Source of the DNA: Mytilus galloprovincialis
Lineage: Eukaryota; Mollusca; Bivalvia; Mytilida; Mytilidae
Assembly: GCF_965363235.1 (NCBI RefSeq)
Contig: NC_134845.1
Coordinates: 8,866,101-8,930,100, forward strand
Direction: 5' to 3'
Length of the DNA stretch: 64,000 bases
In this document: positions 13,716-28,700 of the stretch, one piece after another
Numbering within the stretch: the first letter of the stretch is position 1
How the letters are laid out: each line of letters begins with the position of its first letter
Made by a program: the position numbers and the translations under genes
The notes under the pieces: model-generated
Told to the model about the DNA's origin: nothing
Databases searched by the model: none
What the model saw: only the letters and a program-made list of their open reading frames with translations

Positions 13716-16700
13716 CTAATTATTACAATAAAACTTTATAAATTGGACCTACATAATAATTATTTTGATATTTCTAATCCAACTATTGTAGGTTATCCCT
13801 ATATAATCTGCAAGGGGAACTTTGAATAATTTGATTTTTAGAGAGAAAAATTGTGTCGTATAAATATAAATTTTCAATAGATTTATGATGTATTTGTGGT
13901 ATATATCCTTTTTTGTAGCATTATACCTATAATAATGTGTTTGGTGGTAGATATTTTTTTACAGTATTCTTACATTAGTGCGTTTTACGGTAGATGTTTA
14001 ACAGTAGACCTGGGTTGCGTTCAATATCTTAGCGGCTGCATAGATTTATGACTATTGAACTTCTAGCTAGCCTATAGCTTCTACATAGATATTGATAGCA
14101 GCTAGGTCAAAATCTATGTAGCACTACGTAGCCACTACGATATTGAAAGCAACCCTGGTATATGGGAGAAAACTCTTACACATGTATTAAAGTCATTTGT
14201 GCGTTTAAACATAGCAGTAATTTAAACAGTGATCAATCATATTCATGTTGTTTACATTTAAACAGTATACTAACATTGATGTGTTTTGTGGTAGATATCC
14301 TTTAGTTAAACAGTATATTTACATTGACGTGTTTTGTAGTAGATACTAGTTAAACAGTATACTTACATTGATGTGTTTTGTGGTAGATATCCTTTAGTTA
14401 AACAGTATACTTACATTGATGTGTTTTGTGGTAGATATCCTTAGTTAAACAGTATACTTACATTGACATGTTTTATAGTAGATATCCTTTAGTTAAGCAG
14501 TATACTTACATTGACGTGTTTTGTGGTAGATATCCTTAGTTAAACAGTATACTTAAATTGACGTGTTTTGTAGTAGATACTAGTTAAGCAGTATACTTAC
14601 ATTGACGTGTTTTATGGTAGATATCCTTAGTTAAGCAGTATACTTACATTAACATGTTTTATAGTAGATATCCTTAGTTAAGCAGTAGACTTACATTGAC
14701 GTGTTTTGTAGTAGATATCCTTTAGTTAAACAGTATACTTACATTGATGTGTTTTGTGGTAGATATCCTTTAGTTAAGCAGTATACTTACATTGATGTGT
14801 TTTATGGTAGATATCCTTAGTTAAGCAGTATACTTACATTAACATGTTTTATAGTAGATATCCTTAGTTAAGCAGTATACTTACATTGACGTGTTTTGTG
14901 GTAGATATCCTTAGTTAAACAGTATACTTACATTGACGTGTTTTGTGGTAGATATCCTTAGTTAAACAGTATACTTACATTGACGTGTTTTGTGGTAGAT
15001 ATCCTTAGTTAAACAGTATACTTACATTGACATGTTTTGTAGTAGATACTAGTTAAGCAGTATACTTACATTGATGTGTTTTGTGGTAAATATCCTTAGT
15101 TAAACAATATACTTACATTGACGTGTTTTGTAGTAGATACTAGTTAAGCAGTCTACTTACATTGATGTGTTTTGTGGTTGATATCCTTAGTTAAACAGTA
15201 TACTTACATTGATGTGTTTTATGGTAGATATCCTTAGTTAAGCAGTATACTTACATTAACATGTTTTATAGTAGATATCCTTTAGTTAAGCAGTATACTT
15301 ACATTGACGTGTTTTGTGGTAGATATCCTTTAGTTAAACAGTATACTTACATTGATGCGTTTTGTGGTAGATATCCTTAGTTAAGCACTATACTTACATT
15401 GATGCGTTTTATGGTAGATATCCTTAGTTAAGCAGTAGACTTACATTGACGTGTTTTGTGGTAGATATCCTTTAGTTAAGCAGTATACTTACATTGATGT
15501 GTTTTGTGGTAGATATCCTTTAGTTAAACAGTATACTTACATTGATGCGTTTTATGGTAGATATCCTTTAGTTAAGCAGTATACTTACATTGATGTGTTT
15601 TGTGGTAGATATCCTTCAGTAACTTTATCATTCTCTTCTTGCCCACAGGTTTTACTCCATAGTTTTGTACTTTTTTCTATAACAACATTGATAAACTAAT
15701 GACTTTCGATTTTTTTTTAAATTCGGAATTCAGTATTTTTGTGATTTCACTTTTAACAAATCAGATATATCAGTATATTTGAAAAATTGCATCTACAATA
15801 CAATTATTGAGACAATCTGTGATGCCAGTGAAACGTTTGGTGAGAGATTTACAAGTTACAAATCATTATGTTAAAAAAATTTAAATATCAAAATTTTCAA
15901 ATATAAAAACTTAATTTACATGAACAAATAGATGAAAGAATTAGTTTTTATATTTTAGTACTCTACTATATGCATTTGAGAAATTTTACACTTCAGAAAT
16001 TTAAAACCAATAAATGTCAAGATAATTAGTAGGATTATACAAGTAAGAGTAGGAATAGCCTACCTTTATATGAGGCGTTGCCATTGCATCATAATTTGGC
16101 ATAGGAGTAAATGGTGACGGCTCCTTCCATGTTTGTTTAGTTCTCTGTCTTTCTTTACTCATAACTGGAGTCTTGAAAGAGCGCTGAAATTAAATAACAT
16201 TAGGATTTTCAGAAAACAAAATCATATATTCTTTTGAAATTGAAAGTATATCTTCTTAATCTAATAATTGAATATCACAAATTAAAAATATCTGTATACG
16301 GTAATAAAATCAATATAATTGCATAGACACTCACTTTATAGCATGAAAGTGTTCTCGAGTTCATTGTTTTCTTAATCTGGAAACTCTTTATCAGTTACTT
16401 TATGCATATATCTATAAATATACATAAACACATATATTTTATGTGTGTTGTCTTTAGCATTAACAATCTAAATAGTTGTTTGGTGCCCTTGGATCAAGCA
16501 TGCACATGACTAAATGAATTAAAATGGTACCATACGAATAGCAATAGATAAGTACCTGTACTGATGTAGATGTAAATGTGTTCTCATCAATTGCAAAACT
16601 TTCATCACAAAAAGTCAGGTTTTCTGTCTCTTCAATCTGATCAACTGGCTCTTCAAAGTCTTTATTCTGATCATGGTTATCTTGATGTTTGTTTCTGTCA

Positions 16701-19700
16701 AACATGGCAGAACTCTCATTTCCTATTGCATTCGCACTTGGCAGAATTTCCTTTTGCTGTTTTAAAAGATTTCAATAGGATTTTTATATCAAATGAATTT
16801 ATACAGATATAAGAAATAAAAGGGATTGTACTATGTTGCAATTTTAAATTACAACCCATAAACATACTTCTAGAATTAAAAGGTCTTTCTTTATCATGTT
16901 TATTGTTTTGACATATTTTGGAAATACTAAGATATTCCATATGCTAATTATGAAATATAATTTTCCATTGTAAAATGCAAAAAAAGAGCAAAAGACAAAC
17001 ATTTTGTTTAAAATGAACGGAATAGGGCGAAGAACTCTTTTTAAGATTTGCCAATAAACCTGATATTTCAATTTAAAAACCTTTGACTTGATTAAAAACT
17101 CAGCCAGAAAATGTGTTAAAAATTCAAAAGTGCTCTGACACAAGTATGTTTTACTGTTCTACATGTTTTATGTACCTGTCACAAACTAGAAATCTGTTAT
17201 CCAGTTGTTAGTTTCTTTTTATGATTGTTTGATCTTAAATGGATAGTTGTATGAATGGCAATCATATCATATCACCTTATTTCAATTCAGATTCCAAGTT
17301 ATTATACAGCTGGTTATTCAAACTCTTTTAATTCAGAAATTTTTGTGTGCATTTATTATTGCAATTTTTTTTTATCAAAATATAAAATGCAAGATTAGTG
17401 TTGTTGTGTTTTCAAAAATTGTAACTTAAAAATAATGCTATCAAACTCGATATGTTTTACAAAACCTTTCCCATTGCAATTTTAGCAATAATAAAAAAAC
17501 ATCTTCAAAATTTCTAAATTTACAGTGTATTTTTGCATTGAACAACATTTATTATGTTTATAAGATCAACTAATGAAAAAAATAACTTTTCCCTCCATAC
17601 CTGATTAGTGACGGGCTTACATGGTGTTTTACATGCTATGATTCCATCAAAATCGTCCCCACCACAATCATCAAAATCTTCCCAAACATCGTCACATGAC
17701 ACACCATCTGTTTCTATGGCAACATTCATATCATATTCCAAGGTCACATTAGTATCCTTCCTCTCAATGTCAGATTCTCCACCGGTGATAAGACTCACTT
17801 CATCTTCCTTCTCATCATCAGAGGATTTGTGCTTGTCATCTATATCCCCATGGAACTGAGATTTGGTTAAATTCATTTCAAATCCACTATCATTCAAATT
17901 ATCAGTAGTATAAGTTACTTCTACTGTTGTGGGATGCTGTGCTGAAGAACTGCTATTCAAGTCTTGTTTATTGGGCAAATCTTCATGATTTTTCAATATA
18001 TCATTAGATTTAACTGGACCAGAAAAAGTAATATCTTGACTTTTCATAAAATTTGACCTAGAACTGAATTTCCATTTCTTCTCTCTTGCTTTACATTTTG
18101 GGGATTCCGATTCTTGAGAAGATAATTGGTCAAAATTATCTCCAATAATTGAAATATCATTATCCTCCATGTTGGTTCTAATCTTTTTGGTTAATGGAGA
18201 TTTCTTTGTCGGTGTTTCCATTTCAGTAGTTTTTCTTTTGGATTTTCTAAAAGAAGGAGACGTTATTGTTTCCAAATCTGAATTTGTAATTGCAGAACTA
18301 GTCTCACCTGGATCATTGAGCACCTCCTGGGATAACTTCAGTCTACTATGGCATGTTTTTGTTCTCTGAATAGTCGGAGAAGGACTGGCAAACAAATCAC
18401 CACCAGAAATATTTAAACTAGAATTTAAACCCTTGTCATTGTCTTTGTAGCTTTGATCATGAGGGAAATAACTATCATTCTCATTGGTCAGGGCAAATAT
18501 CAACTCATTGTTACTATGGTTACTATCCTCTGGATCAACAACAATTAAACTACCATTACTGTTATCAAAACTATCATGCATAGTTTTATTAACATCTGTA
18601 CTGTTATCAGGCAGAATGATTTTGTTTCCATATTTTAGGGCAATGTCTTTGTCAGTTGCAGCATTTTTGTTGTTAGTAAGAGATGCTGTTCCACTGTTAT
18701 CATCATCTTTTTCATTGCTATTTTTTCTTACTTTTTCCTTCAAAATGTTGCTAGTTTTATTTGAACTTTTTGCTTCTTCTGTATCTATTTTCTGACTCTG
18801 ATGTTTCTGTTCTTGCCTGCTATCTTTTCCTTGAATATTTAAATTAATATTTTTAATAGTATTTTCTCTAGTTTGCCTTGAAAGTCTTGATTTTCGTGGA
18901 CTTTCTATTAGAGGTAAATCCTCTAGCAAATCTTCAGAGTTCACACAATCATTATGTATGTATTTAGTCACATGACTATTATCAGAGACTGCAGAAAGAG
19001 ATTTCTTTAGATCTGACTTCTCTGTGATGTTCTGAGAGCTCTGAATAAAAGGGATTTCTGGTGAATATGCCTGATCAATGTCCGCTATTACTGTAGGACT
19101 AAATGATCTTTTTTCTGGACTTTTATTTTTAGAATTTTCACATTCCAATTCCAAATTTTTTACCGGATGATTTTTCTCTGGTGATTTCTCAAATGAAGAA
19201 CTCACATTATATATGTATGTATTTTTTACATTTATAGCTTCTGATTTTCTGGGACTATAATCACAATTTTCCTGCACATATTTCAAAGATGAATTTAATG
19301 CTGATTCAGTATCTAAATTTCCAATACTTGTTTTATTCTCATATCTAGTAATCTGATTCAAAAGAGAATGTTTAATTACATCTGACATTTGACTTGACAT
19401 TACAGGGGATTTCTGTTTTTCACTACTAGAACTCTGGGAGCAGACAAGTTCTTGTTCCATCCCAGAATCCTCTCCTGACTTCCTGTGACCTTGACCATCA
19501 TCTTCTTCCTCATCATCAGAATCACTCCACAGCTGTTTTAGCAAACTCTCCACAGATGTTTTATTTGGTGAAGCAGACTCTGATTTTATAGGACTATTAG
19601 CCTCTGTTGACCGTGGACTGGAATGTAACATTTTCAGAATTTCTTGTAATTCTGTTATCTTAAATCTGTAAATTATATAAAATCATTTTTATCATTATTT

Positions 19701-22700
19701 CTGCTTTGATAAGACTGTTTTTTTGTAATAAATTTTTATAAGTGAAAAGTTGGGGTACAGGAAGAAAACATATCTCATAAAAAAGCCTGAATATACAAAG
19801 TAAAAACTGTACATTAACTTCTATGATCACTTGGTAATCTAAACCCAAAATATCTAAAGATTAACAATTTTCCTACGACCTATCATACTGATACCGTCCA
19901 ATTTTTTTGTCACTATTCTAATTTTACTTAATTATTTTGTTTCTTCTCTTAGACATAGATATACTGCTTTACATAGAAAAACTCCTATTTCTGCATGAGA
20001 TTTCACCAATAGAGTCTTGGACAGTTGAAACGCAAGTCTACATAAATATAGTAACCTGATGTATACTGTATAGTATACTGTATACTGTGGATTTATTCTT
20101 ATTCGTGGTATACCAATTTTCGTAGGTTTCGTGGGTCACAGCGAACCACGAATTTAAGAATTCAACGAAGAATCATCCCGAGAAATGTGTATGGAGTCGG
20201 TTGTTTATTTCCGGTTATGTTATGCAGTTTTAGTATAGTGTTGACCAGCGATAAACATTGTAACATAACACATGTTCTTTATTGAAAGGAGATACAAGTA
20301 TTTTGATTAAATCTATAATAAATATATCGAATATCAGTGATAATTTACTTTTTAAAATTGATTAAAACTGTTTATGGAAAATAACTGCAAGTTGTTAATT
20401 ACCGTGTCATAGTTTCCATTCTCAATTTTATTTGGTTTACCAGTGATTAAAAATCAATAGGATTAAGTACGGGGATATTGCCCGTAGGTAATATTGTTTA
20501 TGACAGGAACATTTATTTTCACACCTTATACTTATATCACTGTTTATTATATCGTGATTAGGGAAATGAGCTTTCAATCATAAAGTTTTGAATGCCTTAT
20601 AGAATTCAGACATGAATTTATAAATTGTAAAACAACAAATAATTAGTTGTCTCTGTCCATTATTGTAATCGAAGTTATCAATGAACACTTTAACCTAGAA
20701 TGACCAAGCGAGGATTTTGACAATTCACAACTTTTTCAATGAATTCCTTCTTTTTTGTTTTGTTTTATTATTGATCAAACCAAGGAGGTTATATGATCTC
20801 CTAAATCAAAAAGAAATCCAAGAATTACGTATCTATTTTTTTTTTTTAATCAGCGATCCACGAATTTAATATAAGTATACCTCGAAACGTCTTTTTTTCT
20901 CTATCCACGAAAATTGATACCCACGAAAATAAATGAATCCACAGTACCTTACAACAAAATTATTTTCATTTACCTGTGTACATTATTGTTTTTGGGGGCA
21001 TTTTGTTCAAGAAATGGTTGTCTTTCTGAAATTGTTTAACATCTCACCCCTTATTTTATTGATTTTCTATTTAAGTTTTGTCATGGAACATTTTTTTTCC
21101 TTCAATGTATGTTCACCTGTGTTTATATGTCTTTTGATTAAGTTAAACCATTTTAATTGATATTTTATAGTGTGTCTTTCTATGGTGTGATGTTACACTG
21201 TTGTTTTAGGTAAGGGTGATGGTTGGTACCTATCAAAACATTTAAATCAGCTGCATTTGATTGAGCCTGTCGTAAGTCAGGAACCTGATGTTCAGTGGTT
21301 GTTGTTTGTTAATGTGGTTCATAAGTTTTTTTCTTTTCTTATACAGATTTCTCCACTGGTTTTCCTGTTACAATGGAGTCATTCAATATTGCAATTCTGT
21401 CATTTCAGACTAAAATGCTATTTTAATTTTTGTGATATTTAGAAGAAAAAATTTGGGAGTTCAAATTATTGCGATTATTGTCGCATTAGCATCAATTATA
21501 ACCTATTGCATACCTATCAGCTAGCTTAACAACATCAGACAAACAGCTCTGTGTCACAGATACATGTCCACCATAGACATATTTCATTATACTGATCACA
21601 GCATCACTGGCCATGTCCTCCATGTAAATATGACCACCTTCCTCATACTGTAATTACAATGTATATGTTCAAGTAATTATAAATCAAGACTGATAAATAA
21701 AAAGTAAAATCACAAAAATACTGAACTTAGAGGAAGATCAATTGGGAAAGTCCATAATCACATGGCAAAATCAAATAACAAAACGCATCAAAAACGAATG
21801 GACAAGAACTGTCATATTCCTGACTTGGTACAGGCATTTTCAAATGTAGAAAATGGTGGATTAAACCTGGTTCTATAGCGCTAACCCTCTCACTTTAATG
21901 ACAGTCTCATCAATTTCCGATATGTTTACATTGATGCGTTAAATAAACAGACACAATAAATATAATAGCCAAAATATGGGTACATCAGTCATCATCGTTT
22001 AACAATTTTAAAAGGAACAATTTAACAGAACACAAAAACATCTACTATCTACGAACACATTTATTGATTTGAGTGTCTGACGTCAGAAAATTTTATACGT
22101 CACATAAATTTGTCGTTCAATGTGCGTACAAACAGTTTTAAAATTTTCCTGGGAATGTTAGCATACAGGGTTAAAAAATCAAAAGTATGTAAGAATAAAT
22201 TTAAGAAATAGACCGAGATTTAAACTAGTCCAAAAGTTATATATAGAATTAATAAGAATCCAAAAATAGTTAATTTCACTACGCGATTGAATGATTTTGA
22301 CGTTTGTGGTTCAACGTATATTGTAATTCATAATAGAACTATATCATAATGACATATAATAGAACAATATCATACTGACGGGATCTTTTAAAGTACAGAG
22401 TCACGTTATAAAACATTGCCTACTCCCAACAAAGCAGTTAAGTTTTTAAGTTGTTTTTTAAGCAATAGTAAAAGAGATTTGACCTAATTCAAGTTTGCTT
22501 TCTACCAGAATGTCTTGGTTCTCTTTAAAGTTCTCAAACAATTACTTCTCCACTATATATAGTCTATTGATTATTTACAAATAAAGCACATGTCTACTTA
22601 GGTTTTGCAGAAAATGTTTTCTTGAAATATTTATGACCAACGAAATGATTCCATAAGTATTGCAACTAAAACTGCCATGTGTTATCAATAGATACATTTG

Positions 22701-25700
22701 TAGAAAATTTGGTTACCCCACTTTTACAGTACATACCTTCAGAATGCTCTGACATCTACAGCTAAGTATGACTTTATGACAGAAAACTATATCTCCCCCT
22801 ATGGTATGGATCTGTACATCAGCATGGCTAGAAATGTTTACTAAGGACAACATAGATTTCTGTAAACCTCCTAACAAGTCTGTATTCTTTATAGGCTGGG
22901 TAAAAGACAGGGAATTGTGTTTATCTAATATTATCAAAAATGTTTGTTCTTTGGCTGAACATAAAAAAATAAGTTAGGTAAAACAATACCAGCTTTTTAA
23001 GTACACAGGATAAATCACTAAGTTCAATTTTATAGCATAAAATATTTTTTGATATATTGAGCTCAAAAGTAAAAATCTAGAACATTTTTGCATGCTCTCC
23101 AATTACTTTTATTTTTTGAAATCGTAATATCCCCAAAAAGACGATGTATATTTGTATATAATGCAAGTAAAATCAGAGACATTGTCATTATATTGATAGT
23201 TATTTAACAGTGCAGGAAAAAGTCCTTGATTTACCTGTATATTGATTGGCTGTTCTGGACAGAACCCACTACAATCAAAATCAGGGACAGATAACTGTGA
23301 AGAATCAGCTGCTAGCTCTGCCAGTACTACAGCGGTTTGTGTAGATGCCACTAACATTTCCTCTTGGGTATCCCCAGATTCTGATATAGTGTTATTTCTT
23401 GATATCTTAAAGAAGATAATTTCAGCATTTAAAGGCAATTTCTAATGCAACACTGTTTGAAACATTTATTTTGATTGGATAATGTTAAGATGCAAGCGCA
23501 GGTAACATATGACGGGTTTTGAATATGATTTGACATTGTTTTCGGTCTGACAGTATTATTAGAATGGATATATAACAATATTGTATTTTAAGCTAATGAA
23601 AGCATCAATTGGTGATTTGACGCATCGCCAGTTAACTTTCTTTGCAACCTTAAAATCACCAATTGATGCAATTTGAGCTTTTAAAGATACAATATAGTTG
23701 TCTTCTAAATGTGCAAATGTATAAACAAAACAAAATCAATTTGTCAGTACATATTTTCCAACACCAGACTTTCACTCCAAGAAATAACCTAAATTTTTTT
23801 TATATCTAAGAACTGAACATAGATGTAAAGTGAGAAATATATGTGAACACGTAAACCCATACAGACGCTGGAGGTTTGAAAAAATACCCATCAACTACTT
23901 CAGCAAATAGACATCAATTTAATAAATACACTTTTTAAGACTTAAATTTATTTATTTTCTTAAATAACGTTGTTTTTTTTTGCATTTTAGGAATATCATC
24001 CCTTGACAATTTCAGTGAAAATTGACCATGAATACTTTTAAAATGTTTAAAAAACCTGAGAATATATTTATTTTGGTTTATTTTCTTAATCTTAAACAAG
24101 TTTTTACTATTGCTGGTGGAGTGTTAGTCTTTTCTGGTATTATAAGTTCAGTAGTCAGTGCGTAAAGCTCAACTGGTTGCATGAAATGTATAAAGTGTTA
24201 TTTTCATTTTCCTAGTAAATGCATGTTATTTTGATGAATTTAGAATTGTTTAGGGTTTTCTTCCCATTTTGATATTTCATTTTTATGTTTACTAATGGTA
24301 ACAAAAGTTTATTCTTTATTTTTTATTTGGAAAATATCTTATTTCATTATCTTCCCAGCTGATAAAATCATTCACTAACTTACCCTTGAAACTGGTGTTT
24401 TTATTGGAGTCTTTGGTCGTAGAAATGAAGTATCCCTGCCTGGAATTTCAGACATTCTTTTGAGCTTTGAACCTGCTTTGACCTTGCTGACCTCTAAAGG
24501 AGGGACTAAACAATCAACATAATAAGTTTCTTTTTTCCAATTTTCTTTATTTTCTGACTGTAAACTACATTTGTTCCATACGCTTGGTATCTGGAATTAA
24601 AAAATAGTATCTTATATTAAATATTTCAAAGTTGTCTCCCTTTAGTATATGTGCAAATTCCTATAGCAATATAAACTATAAAGGAGGTTTTACCTAATAA
24701 TGTTTAGGCCTTGAAAAAAAACAATATATTTTAGTGCCTGTTCTAAATAAAGAACTGGCCCAATAACTATGGTCATATCTATATGTTAATGTGATATAAA
24801 GGCTCGGTAAATTATTTCAAAGGTATTGTAGACTGTGGCAATATAAATGCTTTTAATTATATGTTGGTTTCAAGATGTCTTTTGGATTGTTGTCTCATTT
24901 CTTTTTTTTTATCTTCATCTGAATAAATTCAAATCATAGCGCTGAAAACACAATGTCACTTGGACTTTCTGTGTGAACAATTTTTAATTAGATATGCAAA
25001 GACTGAATTCTTCATTTGACATTTGTAATTATTTGTTGTTATTGACAAAACTGGTGACACTTTTTGATTAACAACATATAATAAATAAAAGCCCTTACAT
25101 AAAAGAATTAGATCAATATGAAGTAACAATTCCACTTAAACTTATCCCTATAAATTTAAAAAGAGTATACATTGTTTGGCCTATTTCTCTAAATCTAACA
25201 CAAAACATGGACAATGTTACATTGCCCATGTTTTAGTTTCTACCTGTTCTGTCTGTGAAAGATATTTATCTTCTATACCACTCCTGGCAAACTCTGGTGT
25301 TAGATCAATGTCACAACATTCCTCTTCCTACATAAAGATACACATTAATGTGGTGTAATACATTAAAACATATATTGTTGTGATAGTAATAGTGTTATAG
25401 TCACCAAACAACATAGAATATCCAAAAATAAGTACATTACATTATGCTTGTAACTCCCAAGTGGTTAGATAACCCAACTACAGTTGTTAAGTGCTATACA
25501 AATGCACATCAAAACAAAATTAAGTGAACTCTGAATAATTAAAATTTCTCAAGATCTGCCTATTTTTAATAATAATACAAATATCAGAAAAAAATATATA
25601 TCTTCTATGTTGGCATGAGGTGTAGAAGGAGGTTTGAGATCTCAAAAACATGTTTAAACCCTCCTTCATTTTTGCGCCTGTCTCAAAGTCATGAGCATTT

Positions 25701-28700
25701 GGCCTTTGCTAGTCGTTTATGGTTTCTTTTATATATTTCGGAGTCAAGTAAGACATCCATTATCACTGAACTAGTAAATATTTTTCGTTAGGGGCCAGCT
25801 GAAGCACACCTTTCAATTGGTTGTGGGATTTTCTCGTTGTATTGAAGACCCATTTATCTTTTCCCCCTTTGGTCGGATGTTGTCTGTTTGACACATTCCC
25901 ATTTGAATACAGATCATTTACACTGAACTAGTACACATCTATTATTTAGAGGCCAGCTGAGGCTCAACTCTGGGTCCAGGATTTTCTCACTGCGTTGAAG
26001 ACCTATTGGTGGCTTTCTGCTGGTATTTGCTTTTTCATCTGTTGTTATCTCTTTGACATATCCCCCATTTCCATTCTCAACTTTACCACTCATGCTACTA
26101 TATGCTGAAAATTCAGAAATTATTGTGATGTTTTTATAAATGCAAAATCTAGTTTGCAAAAATTAAAACTCGCAATTACAATTTCCAAAAACCCTTCATC
26201 AAAGTTATGTAATTGTATTTATTAAATTTCCACTCTTGCAAGAGGTAAAGGAGTAGCAATAATAAATGTTTTTATTAATTTTTGAATATACAGTATACAA
26301 CACTAATTTTGAACTTATGTACCTCAGGAACTAACATGTTAGTAACTCTCATTGACAATCTTCTTTTCTTCTCCTCCTTGGTCATAGCTACTAACATAGT
26401 CGGATCTCCTGGTCTGTAGAAGATCATTGAAAAAAATAAGTATATTGTTTATAAATTCAAACGAAGTTATGAAATATTCTTCCTAATTATATCATATAAA
26501 ATTTGAATACTTTTAAATTATAAAATATGAATATGAATATCTATTTAAAAATTTTTTTTGTTTATTGACACATATTTTATATTAAGATATTATTGAGTGC
26601 ATTGTTTATTGATTTTGACTGCCAAAGGCAAGATGTCAAATCATTTTCAAAGACATATTCCATATTAATTAAATGAATGGGGGTGCAGTTTGGAAGCACA
26701 ATTTTCACCAAGATCCCATATATGTAAACAGCTTTAATTAAAAATTTGTTGCACTAATATGTGAAATGTGTTTCAAAGACCTCCACATATAACCCCTATA
26801 CATAGCATTGATATAATTTCTGGAAATTGATTAGGTTATCAAAATGCTTTTCCTGTGATGTCTTTACTGTTATTTTTTCCCCACAATAGGAATATTGCCT
26901 TAATTTCATAATTTACAAACTTTCATCTAACAGATTTTTAAATGATATATTTCCTAGTCTTGCAGTTCTTTACTTTTACACCAATTTCTGTACACATAAA
27001 TACTTTTGAACCTAAAAATGATATATGTACCAACCCTTTCTTTTTCTTGTTTTTCTTTGGTTCAGGTTTGTCCACAGGTTTACTTTCTGATATGGATATA
27101 GCCATGGCCATTTGTAAGTCTGCATCAAACTGGCTAAAAATAGAATATGTTAAACTTTAAATAAGAAAACTTAAAAAATTATTGGGATGTTTTTAATGAT
27201 ACCAAAAATGGGACAGTATCAAGTCTGCAATAATAGAAACTAGCAGTCTTTATCTAATTTATCATCTTCCTTCACAAATTTGTTACAATTGCAGTAACAA
27301 CATTATACAGTTAAGCATTTTCATTTGGCGAAGTATGTATGGTTTAACTTATCTTACATCAAACATAGAGTTTTGAATAATAATAGCTGACAAAAGCCAA
27401 AGTTAAGGTGGATCGGGACTATTTGACTGAGTATAATTCCATGCATAAATTACCATGAACATGAAAAGTTTGTGTCGTAAATTCACTATTATTTTTTTAA
27501 TATTTTGATTGATTAAAAATGTTAAATAATGGTATTTTTTTCACTTAAATGACATTTCAACCAATTTCACCATTTTCCCACCAAAATTTTTGATTTTAGG
27601 GCGAAATATTTGTTTTTCCTTATCAGTGACCTATTTTTTTATTTGCTTATTCTTTGATGTGATATTTCAGCTTTTTATAGTAAGGTTTTGGACCAAGTGT
27701 CACAGACAGTTTTTTTTATATTCGGATAAAAATATGTCAACACCTTTATTTTCCCTATCATTTCATTGAAAAATGGTCCCTTTCACATACCTGTTTAAAA
27801 GTAATATTTTGAGCTTAAGTGGTCTGTGACCCCCTATTTTTTTCCGACCAATTTGATTCACTCTCTGTAAAGATTGAAAAAACAAAAATTATGGCACCCC
27901 AATAAATCTATTCTGTAACAATCCTTTCTAATAATAAATATTTTCCTCATTAATCCTATCATATAGAAATTTTACCTTTTAGGCTCTTTTGGAGTTTTTT
28001 TAGTTTTAGTTGAAATTGAACTTGATCTTTCTTTACCTTTCAGTTTACTGAAATATACAACATACAATGAGTTATTAATATATCTTAAAATATTAGTTTG
28101 TCATCAATTAATCTGTTTATTATTAGTCTACATCAGTCTAATTCTTTAAATTTGATTGCAACATGGAAACAACAATTCATGAAAATACATTTTTTGCTCA
28201 TCCACAGTTGGTTTTCATGAGACAAAAATCTAGTGCCTCCTGGTACTTCTATTAATATTTATTTCTGAGTGAACTTCGATCAGGAGTTCATTAGTTTTCA
28301 TAGTTGGCTGTCTCTCATATCTGATTTTTGGTTTATTGTTTTGTACATACATTTTAGGACATTGGTTTTGGTTTTCTTGTTTTTAACTTGTTCTACAATT
28401 TTCTGTGTAAGTTCTTGTACAGCTTACTATTGAGTAGGGTTTCACTTATGTTGAAGGTGTATACATGTAGTTGCTTAGGTCTACATCGTTTGGTCTCTAG
28501 CAGATAATTGTCTCATTCACAATTATACTTAATCTTCATATTTTTACATTAGGTAGTACACCATAGTTAATATTAACATCTGGTGTCCATATTTATTTTT
28601 ATAGTAGAAATACATAGGATGAGATTTCAGCAGGATACCAGCTGCTTTCAACATCTGGTGTCCTTATCAATATCCACCTTATAGAGCAATTACCTGAGCG

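Noticed and set aside
15451-15699. Plus-strand 82-codon open frame with repeated YPLVKQYTYID
   Set aside because: It is the antisense of the SLX4 exon 16 minisatellite. Repetition keeps the frame open.
22896-22954. Longer exon 11 of SLX4 starting at 22954
   Set aside because: That acceptor leaves two extra bases and breaks the frame with exon 10. The acceptor before 22895 is strong and in phase.
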